Positions 43,270-54,121 of a DNA stretch of 64,000 nt are shown one piece after another. Each line of letters begins with the position of its first letter. The stretch's first letter is position 1. A program made the translations under genes and the position numbers. This stretch comes from Volvox africanus. Lineage: Eukaryota; Chlorophyta; Chlorophyceae; Chlamydomonadales; Volvocaceae. A model generated the notes under the pieces. The model saw only the letters and a program-made list of their open reading frames with translations. It was not told the DNA's origin and did no database searches. Location of the stretch: the NCBI GenBank assembly GCA_030268105.1, contig BSDZ01000010.1, positions 1,650,001-1,714,000 of the forward strand, in the 5' to 3' direction.

Positions 43270-46200
43270 CTACCCAGCGCCACGGCCCTTGCCTTTAACA
43301 GCTCCTCCGCCACCAGCTGGCCGACTCCCGCCTGAGTATCCGCCCCCAACTCCCCCACCCCCACCCCCTGCCCCGCCACCGCCACCGCCGCCTGCACCGC
43401 TGCCTGCACCGCCGCCTGCACCGGCCATGCCAGCGCCTCCAAACCCGTATATCTCATACTCCCCACCGGCCCCCGCACGACCTGGCCCTCGGGCCCCGGC
43501 CATCATCGCCGGTGCCGCCGCATAGAAGGCGCCGAAGTAACCCGGGTCCGCGTACGCATATCCGAAATCCCCTTCCCATCCCTCCCCCTCCTCTTCATAC
43601 CCGTACCCGTACCCATCGTCATACCAACCGTACGCCTCTTCATCATAGCCCTCGTACGCAGCATGGCTCCCGAACGCATAGCCCCCACCAGGCCCCAGCC
43701 CCGGGGCTCCCGATCCCCGACCACCCCGGCCACCTCCTCTTCCCCCACCGCCACCACCGCCTCGCCCCCGTCCCATACCACTGCCTGCGCCGCCCCGATA
43801 CCCGTCCATTACCCCAGCCCCTCGTGCCCCCCTTTCATAGCCGGCACTATGGGGTCCCCCAGCAGCATAGCCCCGCCGAGCGCCTTTGCCATCCCGGTTG
43901 TATCCTCCAGTGCCGCCGTCCCCGCCATGGCGACCCCCTCGGCTGCTTGGTTCCGTGTCGGCTTGAGATCGCGTACGTCCACTGGGGCCCGGGGGCCCCT
44001 CCGCGTCAGACCCAGGAACCTCGCCCTCCGAGATCTCACCCGATTCAGTGGGCTGTGTGGCAGCACACAAGGAGCGCAAGAATACTCAGGACTCACGAAC
44101 GTATCGAACTTCTGTTGATAAACACGTCCAGGTAAAGTTTATTTATATATATTCCTTACGAGAACACGAGAAACGTTTCGACGATGACCACCAGATGAAA
44201 GGGTCTATGGCCGTGGTTGGACAGCGAGGAATGGGTCGAGGTACAGAACCTGCTCCCCAAACGAATTGCAATGAAGACTGCGTATGCGATATGACTGGGC
44301 TCGCACGATCTCGCTACGAACTCGCGCTTCAGAGCCGCGGCCACAATGCTATGTGTAATGTGTGACAGCGGCTTGCGGTCCAGCGGCAGGCCACACTGAC
44401 CGAAGAGCCTTTTTGTAACCCCCCTTTTGAGAACTCAAATCCCCTTTCCTGGCTGTTCAATTTGAACAAAGAAGTCAGATGCGCACGTACGACCGCAACG
44501 GGCCCCTAACCGGGCCGCACCACAGCGCAAGGGGATATAGCAAGCACGGCAAGAGGAATTATACACACATGTACATATATGGTGTATTTATGTGTGTATA
44601 TATATGTATATATATATATATATACATATATGTGTGTATTTATTACTCCTCGTGCTGTACTTAGGCAAATTAACCAGTGCAATTTGTCAAATGATGTGCC
44701 CCCCCCTCTCCTCCCCCCAAAAACAGCGGCGGAACTCCCCATCAGTCATTTACCATACACCCCACCACCAATTTCCCGCACAGCTCATAAACCCCCTGTT
44801 TAATAATGAGTCCCATTAGAAGCCCCATCGTCTTGCGCACCTCAGGCGTTGCCGGCTGCTGCTGCTCTCCCACCCCAGCCCCCGCTGCTGCCGCGCCACC
44901 TGTTGGCTGCTCCTCCCGCCCACGATCCCGCATCGGGCCGCGGCGGCCGCCTGCGAACTCCTCATCGTCTGAATAACCCGCATCGAAACGGTCTGGCCCT
45001 CGGAACGGTCCCGCCCCAGGACTCCGGCTGCCGTAGCGGCTGCCGGGCCCCCGCATGCTACCGCGGCGTCCCAATGGAGACGGGCTCCGGCTGAATCGCC
45101 TGCCGCGGTGCTCTCCTTGGCTAGTGGCAGGGCCGTTGGCATACCTCCCGCAGAAATGCCGGCTCCGGCCCGGCGGGGAGGGGCTGCGGCTGGCGTAGCG
45201 GGGGCCACCACGTGGCGGCGGGCTGCGGCTGACGTATCGCCCGCCCAGCCGTCCCCGCGGCGGCGGACTGCGACTCGGGACGAAGCGCCCCCGCGGCGGA
45301 GGACTGCGGGAGGTGAAGCGCCCACGCATTGGCGGACTGCGGGAGGTGAAACGTCGTAGCGGCGGGGAAGGGCTGCGGGTGCCGCGTCGCTGCCCAGGGC
45401 CGTCGGGTGGCGCCCCAGGGTGCGGCGGCGGCGGCGGCGGCCCTCCTGTTCGGTTACAGCCTGGTCCTGCAGGACCACATCCTGCGCTGAGGATCAGGCC
45501 CTGCCCAGGTCCGAGGCCTCCGTCGCTGCCGGCCGCGTCTGCACTGCCGGAGGTACCCTGGGCCCGCTGCTGCCGCTCGGCCTCCTCCTTTGCCCGCCGC
45601 TCCGCATCGGCCTGTAGGTTTTACGAAACGCATCCGACCGTGGCGGTCGTGGAGTTTGCAAGATATCAGCCTTTTTGTTTTCCTTATCACGCAATGTGGA
45701 ATGAGCAAAGTGGCAATTGTGATCCTCGTCAGGACATTGCGTCACAAAACGCAGAGACCACAAGCCCCTCCAGATCGCCGCTGCGTGTGTCGGGTACGGT
45801 GCAAAAACGCACATGTCTTGCAGGCTTCGAATAGGGGTCATATTTAGGAATCTTTTGGGGTCAAATGAAGCAATCGGCACAGCCAACTGCGTAGCCACCT
45901 CCTCCCCCCCGAACACCTTCTCAGCCGCACCTTCATCCGCTCCTCCGCCTCCCGTATTCTCCGCGCCCGCTCCTCCTCCTCCTGCTTCTTCTTCTTCGCC
46001 TTCTCCATCTCAGCGGGATCCAAAGATACAACCTGAACCACCGCCGGTCCCGCCTTATTGCGGTTACGCCCGCCGCGGCGATGCCCGCCGCCGCCGCCAC
46101 CCCCGCCGCCACCTCCCATTCCCCCGGCACCTGCCCCCGATGCTGTGGCGGCTGCCACAGCCGCCGCCGCCGCCGCGGCGGCGTCATCACCAGGAGGTGC

Positions 46201-47939
46201 ATCCGCTGCCGCCGCCGCTGCCGCCGCCGCCGAGTCCGCCACCTTGGCAGCCGCCGCTACCGCATCAACTTGCCCTGCCATGCCGTGCGCGCCATACGCA
46301 GAATCACCCCAAAGCGTAGAATCAAAAACCACGCCATCCCCGTACATATCGTAGCCGTAACCGTACGCAGCTGCTGCGCTATATGCAGCACAGTAACCGT
46401 TGTACGACTCCGCTGTCTCCCCCGGCAAAGCAACGAGGTGCTCGCCCGCCGGCCACGAGTCCAGGCCTGGAGGTAAGGGGTCCATCATCACCGGTGGTGA
46501 CAACCAGATCGTGGCAGCTTCCTCTAGCAGTGTCCTTGATTCCCCCGTCCCCGAAATCCCGTCCCCGAAGTGATCCACGGCGGCGTAGTCGCCGGCGTGA
46601 TCGCTGCCGGCAGTCGCATCGCCGAGTTGCCCCTGTAGCTCCTGATGGCGCTGCCGTTCTCGCTCGTTTATATAATAGTTAAAGCCTCCATGGGCGGTGC
46701 CAGCGAGGGCAGCGTCGATCCGGGAATGCAGTGATGGCCCATGGGTCGCTTGGATCATCTGCCACTCCGACTGCGCCAACATGTACCGGTACATGCCGGT
46801 ACAGTCGGCGAGGTGCTCCGGCGGCGGTGCCGCGGCGGGGTCCACTGGGTGGTGCACGGCGAGGGCGGCAGAGAAATCGAAACCCGGCGGTGGGTCATCG
46901 GTGAAGACCCATTGCGGCAGCCGCAACGAGCCACCAGGGTAGTCCAGGTAATTGTCTAGACCTGGATGAGGGTGAGGGTGAAGGTGAGGTACGAATGTGA
47001 GGATGAGGGTGAGGACGTGGGTTCGGGTAAGGGTGGAGGGCCCATGCGGGGCTTATCATACATGGCGAAATGCTCAAATGAAGTTTGTTCCCCCACCTTC
47101 CAAAACGCCAAGTTAACCCCACGTTAAGTGATGCATTGATGCGCATACATTGAGCGGTAGATCCCTTCAATATACGTAAGTATAGAGTATAGAGAGAGGC
47201 GCGAACCCTGCTAGTGGAACCCTGCTGGTGTGCCCCCTGACCCGCCCCCTCCATGGCAGTCTCAAACCCGCCCGTAAGGACCAACCTGCAGGAAGGGGCT
47301 CGCGGCTCTCCGCGCGCATCCTCTTCTACCTTCTTAGGAATGGCCCACCCCCACCTTTTAAAACCCCAAGAAATGCTCCGAGCATCCCCAACATCCGCGC
47401 ACCTGGTCGCCCCGGTGGCGGGGGCGGCAGCGGCACCCCGCCGGGTCCAACGCCACCTGGCGGCAGCAGCGCACCTCCGGGCCCGCCCGCGCCAGGCCGC
47501 TGCGCTCCTTTCGCCCGCACCACCAGCCTCCTGCCACTTAGCACGTAGTTGTGCAGCCGGTCAATAGCCATCTGCGCTTGCTCCTCCGTTGCGAATTTGA
47601 CGAAACCGAAGCCGCGACTGGCGCCCGTGTGGCGCTCCGTAATTATGGAGCATTCGGTTACCTGTACAAGAGAAGTAACTCAGCCACGATTCTTAAATGA
47701 CGCCCAGTCAAGAAGTTACAGCTAGGGGTTGAGGGGCAACCACAGGTTTTGGGTACCGCACAAGACAAACGAGTGAGGGGTGGGTCCAAGGGGAAGCCAG
47801 GCAGCTTAGGTTAAACATGCAAGTGAGGTGCTTGAACCTTCCCCTATGGCAGGCTATCACCCCTGAAACACACACGCATACAAACACACATACACGCATA
47901 CACGCATACACAAACACGCATACATACACACACACACAA

Positions 47940-47970
<31 letters not shown>

Positions 47971-50900
47971 CACACACACACATACACACACACACACATA
48001 CACACATACACACATACACATACACACACACACAAACACACACACACAAACACACACACACAAACACACACACACAAACACACACACACAAACACACACA
48101 CGCATACATACACACACACACACATACACACACACATACACACACACGCATACATACACACACACACAAACACACACACAAACACACACACACAAACACA
48201 CACACGCATACATACACACACACACACATACACACACACAAACACACACACGCATACATACACACACACACAAACACACACACGCATACATACACACACG
48301 CATACACAGGTTCGCACGTACATCGCCCGGGCAAGCACCGCAACGACCACGGCGCGACGCGAGGCGGCATCCCCGCTTCTCTGCTCGCGACTCACCTCGC
48401 CGCACGCGGAGAACAGGTGCCGGAGCTCATGCTCCGAAATGTGATGCGGAATGAACCCCACGTAAACGGTCCGCGGGTCTGCATCGTCATGGCGGCTGGC
48501 GCCCAGGCCCAGGCCCGGGCGCCCGCGACCCCCAGCGCCCAGCAGGCCCTCCAGCTCCCTATACGCATTACCAGAAGGGAACACAACCAAACGTTCGGAA
48601 GGTTCCCTCGAGCGAGCCGACCCAATCGAGCGCCCTTTCCAAACAGCTTTCTGGCGACTGACCTCGAGCGCTGGAATACGACAACGCATGAGCATGCAAC
48701 GTTTCAGAACCCCACGTGGCACCTAACCCCACGGCACGTGAGCATGCAAGGTTCATGAACCCCACGGCGGAGTGAGCTGTAAGAACAGCAGAACAATAGC
48801 GTTTCGAGGCATTTTATTCAAAATGCACTCCTGTGGACCGAGGGGCTTCAGTGCCGTGGTTTGGTTTTGGGGTGAGCCTTTCTTGTCCGGATAACGCGGT
48901 TCTTAATGTTCTCAATATTCTTCCGGACCACCCGGCCCAGCCCAATCTAGACCCCACTAAACAGACAGCATCCTCTACCACTCTGCTATCTTACCCCAGA
49001 CTTCGACACCCGGCCCCCCATACTTCAATGAGGCATGCAGTTTCTCTCCGGGTGCCAGTGCAAGGCTGGACTGACCCCAGAGCGAGCACCTTTGGGCCTA
49101 TGCGGTGCCTCTTTGCCCACGGCGCAGAGAGACTCCGGAACCTCCCGTGCCGCCAAATGTGCGACCACACCAGACTCACGGCAGACAACCCAACACCGCG
49201 TTTTCCGCTTCTTGGAGTTCCATTTGGACGTCGAGTGAGCCAACTCCGTTTTCATGCTCTTGCTCTTATGTACACAGACACACACAGACATATATATATA
49301 TAATATAAAATAAACATGCGCACATATATGCACGTGTCTTCCGGGCTTTGTATTGGACCCAGCCACATAAAAGGGACGCGTCCCTTCGCCCATCAGTAAT
49401 TCAAAATGTGCACAAACACACACACAAACACATAATACCTTGGTACGTGTGGCACGTCGCCACCCAGGTCCCTCAGAAAGCTCTTGTATTCGTCTTCCAT
49501 GGACGCTGAGCCCTCTCCGTGCACCGCAATAATGTCACGGCGGTACTGCTCCTCCACCTGATTTGCGGGTGCGGATGCCGAAGGGGGTTGGGAGGTGGAA
49601 GGGAGCTGTGTGCTGGCGGGCCTGATGCTGCTGATAGCACTGCTGGTTATTCTTCCGCGTAGTTGGGAAAGAACGGAATCGGATTAAGTGCCTTGGAGGA
49701 TGTGTGCGCTGTGCAAGGGGTCAAAATGGCGTATGCGCCGAGGATGTGTGTGCTTGTGTGTTGTGCGGCACGAATAGAGCCGCAGAAAAAGAGAGTCGGT
49801 GTTTTAACATCATCATGCACTGCCATTGGTTGCGCACACGGAAGCATACACCATCGCAGCAGCCCGGGAAGCTCAACCCAGCCCTTAGTGAGGATCGGTG
49901 CTCCCTGGGTTCCCCGAGGGAGCGATGCAGCAGGCAGTAATGTCGAGGACTTTTGGGGGATGGCTGGAGATGATCTAGAGGCGGTTGACTGGACACTGCA
50001 TCTGCGCACCTTTTCCTTGAGATGCTCTGGTAGCTTGAAAAGTTCACCACCCTCTTCAGCCTGCCTTTGCAACTCCATGAGCTCGTGGTCTCGGAGCGTC
50101 CCTAAAGGCGGGAAAAAGTCAGTGACGGACCGCAAATTGCAGTTCGAAGAGCGAAATGCCAAGTTTTAGTTATGGGCCTACGTCTTCCCTTCAACGCCAT
50201 TAACAATCCCCCTGCCTGCGTGCCGCGATGGATGGGAAAACACCCGCCTCGATCTTGTAATGGTAAAAAATCTCGGATATTGCCCCAATTACTTGAGTTA
50301 ATCTTCGCAATTAGCGATCCGCGGCACCAAACCCGAATCCGTTCTTTTCCAATGACGCGGAAGAACAACCACCAGGTCAGCCAACGCTGCGTCAGGATCC
50401 CTTAACGGACCACGTTACGCGGGTATGCACGAGCAAGAGAGATGTTGATTCCCAAAGGACATACGCATGTCCCATAGCGCCCAAAGTATCATCAGCTAAA
50501 GCGAGTTTGGAACGCACAGATGGGCATCCAAACATCTGAGCCCTAATTTAACCCTGGATCGGACTTCAACCTGGCCCTTCGTCGCTTTCAACAGCATCAC
50601 CCCTATCATGCCACGATCCCCCTCATATTCCCCTTCTCGGAGCCCTCCTACCATTCAGAGCTGCCAGCTCCCGCAGCTGCAGCCGCTTGTGTTCATTCAG
50701 GGTCTCGTCCTGGGGCTGCAGCAGCTTCTCAATCAGCGCTGCAGCCTGGGGTCGCAAGGGCGGGGCGCAGCTGAGAAATCCGGACGCCAAGACACACAAG
50801 CGCTGGCAACATACTAGCAGACCCGAGCATGTGTGGGCAAGTGTCCGCACCACACGGTGCGGACACTTGCCCACACCTTCCAAGACGACGAGGTCTCGCT

Positions 50901-53705
50901 ACACGTCCGGATTTGCTTCCAGATCCTGCCATTTCCCGCACCCAAACACCCCAAATACATCCATTTCATTCTGCCGAAACGTCGTCCCAGCCATTCTCAG
51001 GGACGACCCGCGACCTGCCATCCTGGATTTGGCACTTTCGTTTCAATCCATCCATTCGTTGAATACCCCAGCCCAGCCCGCCCTGTCCCGTGTCCGTCCG
51101 AACCTTGTCCACATCATCGTCATGGTCGCCGGTAATGAGCACGTGCAGCTCATCGTCCTCCCCCGGCTCAGGCCGACCCATTGGGTCCCTCCGCGTGCGG
51201 CCCTCCTTGATGGACCCCTTGCCACGAATGGCAATCTTGGTGTTGGTCTCCTTCTCCATGCGCTTCTGCGTGTTACCGCGGGGCCCTATGATGAGGCCAA
51301 TAAAGTTGTAGGAGGGGTACTCAGTCTGAGGAATGTAGATCTTCCGCGTTTTCCGTGGCGGTCGAAAATCGGCCGGCGGCTTGTAGTTCGGGTTCTTCTT
51401 TATCAGTTCCATGATGAGCTCCTGAGGTGAAGGACCAGGGATTTCAGACAGCAGGCGGAGTGAGATGTTGACGCCATCACTATGGAGTCCACCCCCAACG
51501 CGTTGGTAGCAGGGTACATTATGAAAGAAGACCAGGGGCTTCCGGCTGCTCCGAGGAACGCGCACATGTCTTCCAGTGATAAGGTCATACTGGAGCGAAT
51601 GCTCACGATTGGTGAACAATTATATGCTGGGCAAGGGAAGGGGCTTTGTTCGCCGCCCGTGGAGTAGCAGTGAGCACATCTGTGCACCAGATCTATATGG
51701 ACTCTTAAGCACAGAATCGCGGGGCAGCTGCTGCGCCCGCGTGCAGGACCCGGCGCATGGTCATATCATCCCAGTGCTACCACTGCATACTATTGCTCCA
51801 TCACGCCGCGTTCTAGTCTGTTCTATTTTCCGAGGAGCCTGACCTGACCTGACCGCGTCTGTCCGTCCGTGGCAGCGCAACAGGCGATTTTTTTATTCTA
51901 CTCTTTGGGCAAAGCCACTGCGTGACGGCCAATCGTGGGTAGCTTTGCCGCCCACTCCCCAGTGCAGCCGCTGAGAACCCAAATCAACAGTTCTCCTAAG
52001 GCAACCATCCCACACCAAACCCCCATGCTGACTCCCTTTGTTTGCCCGTCTTAGTAAGCACTTCCCAATCACAGTCAGTCTTGCAGCACGCAAAATCTAC
52101 ACAGCCTTGCAGCGCACAGCCCCCCAGCCCTGTGCGCGGTGGCCTCCCCACACGCAATCATAAAAAGCTTCCACCACATGTCCGTACATCCTCCTGGTGC
52201 ACTTCCTTCGGTGACTTCATCCGTATGGACTGGGCCTACTGATTGGGGCTACGGGTCCGCCCACGTATGCAATCCCAGACCCAGGTCCCAGCGGTAGCAC
52301 GCCAATAGAATACCGAGACTTACACATTATGCGGGATCAACGGGATACACAGACAAAATGACGAACATACAGAAAACTGGTGACCCTTATCATTTGAGTC
52401 GCTAATCCTCCATCCGGCCATCCACTTCATCCTTTTGGCTACTTAATCCTCCTGGTTGGGCCTATGTTGGCAAAACAAATTGTTAACATCATCGCGTAGG
52501 TCTGCCAATCTGTGCTTTACTCGTCTTTTATAACACACGCACAAGCCCCTCTTCGAGCGAGCACACTACTGGTGCTCACGTACCGTTCGTTTGTCTTGGA
52601 GCTTCTCCCGCATGCGCTGCTCCCGTGTGTTGAGGCGAATACCGAACTCATTGTACACCGGCTCCGGTGATGGCGAGCGCTGCTCCGGTGGCGTGTCATC
52701 CAGCAGCTTGCCGGCCTGCAACAAAGCGATCCGCTGGTTGATCTGCAAGGGTTGCCCCGGCGGGCAGTGGCAGTAGATACAGGATTGTGCAATAGATGTC
52801 AGTGTGGAATCGGGTAGAGCGTGCGAAAACAGCCATGACGCACTGTGCGGTGTATTGCATATGCCCGGAACACTGAAGAGGGCAAATCCAGTGACAGCAA
52901 GAGTAGAGTAATTACAATATGGCGGAAAAGCTAGGGCTAGCACGTGGCCATCAGCAAGAGCCACGTGCATGGTCATGCACCCAAAAATTTAAGGCATGCA
53001 GCACGGCAGACATGCATAGACGGCACCGTCGTGGTGCACCAACACCGTGGGGAGGGGCAGCACGCGGGCATCAACGTGACCGGAGTTCGTCAGCACCTCA
53101 AAGTCTTCTACGCATATGACATTCAGAGAAATTAGACAACTCTTACGTATCATGAAGATTTTAGGGTTGAAGGAGTTCGAGTAGAGAGTAAAGATTGCCC
53201 TCCTATGCAACTCTTTTCCATCGCGCATACTGACTGAATTTTCCATACAGTATTCAGAATTACACACCGCAACTCCATGCTCTCTTGCGTTGCGTGACGG
53301 GGGTCCCGCCACCATTCCGCATGCCAGCCCGGCCAAACTTACATTGTTTAGCTGCATCTGTAGCTCCAGCGTTTCTGGATTTAAGTCAACTAAATGTGCA
53401 AGAGATGGAGGCAACGTGATTGCCGTTGACAAGCCTGGAATAACCTTCTGCTCCTCCGGTTCCCATCGGCTGCGACGCTTCCGCGGAGCAGCATCGCCGG
53501 TTCCGGGACCAGCAGAGCCCTCACGCTCACCAGCTGCTAAATGTTGCTGATCTCCTGTCGTCGTGCCAGCCGCAGCCTCTGGCTGCTGCGCCGTCTCCTC
53601 CAGGACTTTCTTCCCTGCCTCCGTCTCCTCCCCCCATCGCGACCGTTTGCGTCTTTCACGACGGGCCGCTGCCGTTTCCTCAGCAGGTTGCGCGTCCTCA
53701 GTCAT
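43270..53705 (-). CDS. SF1: SF1 / branchpoint-binding protein with RRM, RS and RGG extensions
   Basis: SF1 recognises the intron branchpoint with U2AF in early spliceosome assembly. The exons are 53705-53343, 52742-52584, 51421-51104, 50745-50652, 50101-50010, 49557-49439, 48558-48396, 47661-47403, 46961-45931, 45611-44841 and 44052-43270. All phases agree and give 1383 aa. The N-terminus has two U2AF-binding KRSRW-type motifs, then [18 protein letters not shown]2 follows ([31 protein letters not shown]). An RRM is split by intron 7 ([27 protein letters not shown]). The C-terminal 860 residues have poly-Ala, a coiled coil, SRSPPPRG repeats and a Gly-rich RGG tail. No zinc knuckle is seen. Exons 9-11 could be a separate gene, but the strong exon-9 acceptor and matching phase favour fusion. 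Confidence 0.85.
47870..48309. repeat. CA-rich minisatellite (CACACA, CATACA, AAACACA)
   Basis: About 440 bp of CA repeats carry periodic GCATACATA and AAACACA variants. The array lies in SF1 intron 7, between the two exons that encode the RRM. Confidence 0.96.
50831..50876. repeat. perfect 21-bp inverted repeat, 4-nt loop
   Basis: The arms 50831-50851 and 50856-50876 are exact complements around ACAC. The stem is GC-rich and starts GTGTGGGCAAG. It lies in SF1 intron 3. Confidence 0.95.
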
Positions 53706-54121
53706 TCTGCCTTTCGCATCGCTTGAGATCAGTGGCGCACTGAAAACAAGAGCCAACTACAGTGATTATGTTCACGGTTCCCAATTTGTATCATACTAAT
53801 ATATATGCAGGAAAGCGGGTGACGCTGTTGTTGCTGTAAGAACCTGGTATTTCCAAACAAGACGCCAAGGCAAAAGATAGCATTACGTTACTCGCCGGTA
53901 GGCATGCTCATATATAGAATTTATCTTTTCCTCGTCATAAGAAAATTTGCACATTATGCACGGCACGACCGGATGTCGTTGGCGCTCGTCAACCGATCGA
54001 AATTCGTTTAGAGCTTAATGAGACCCTTGTCATACACAGCGGGTATGTGCTCATGTTTGCGATACATTCTAAGGTTGGGCACCTTGCTAGAGTTAAATCT
54101 TTGCAAAGCCTTTCGCGCACG
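53706..54121. promoter_or_regulatory. divergent promoter region between SF1 and the FrnE-like gene
   Basis: The two start codons face away from each other about 416 bp apart. A possible 5'-UTR acceptor for SF1 (TTTTCAG) lies near 53743. No specific promoter motif is assigned. Confidence 0.5.

Noticed and set aside
43289..44135. Pro-rich plus-strand frames opposite the last SF1 exon
   Set aside because: They mirror the Gly-rich RGG tail, which is in phase with upstream exons.
45843..46942. Plus-strand Pro/Ala/Arg-rich frames
   Set aside because: They are antisense to SF1 exon 9, which has phase-matched borders and a coiled coil.
47708..48758. Cys-Val and Thr-His rich frames of 180-310 codons
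   Set aside because: They arise from the CA minisatellite inside an SF1 intron.
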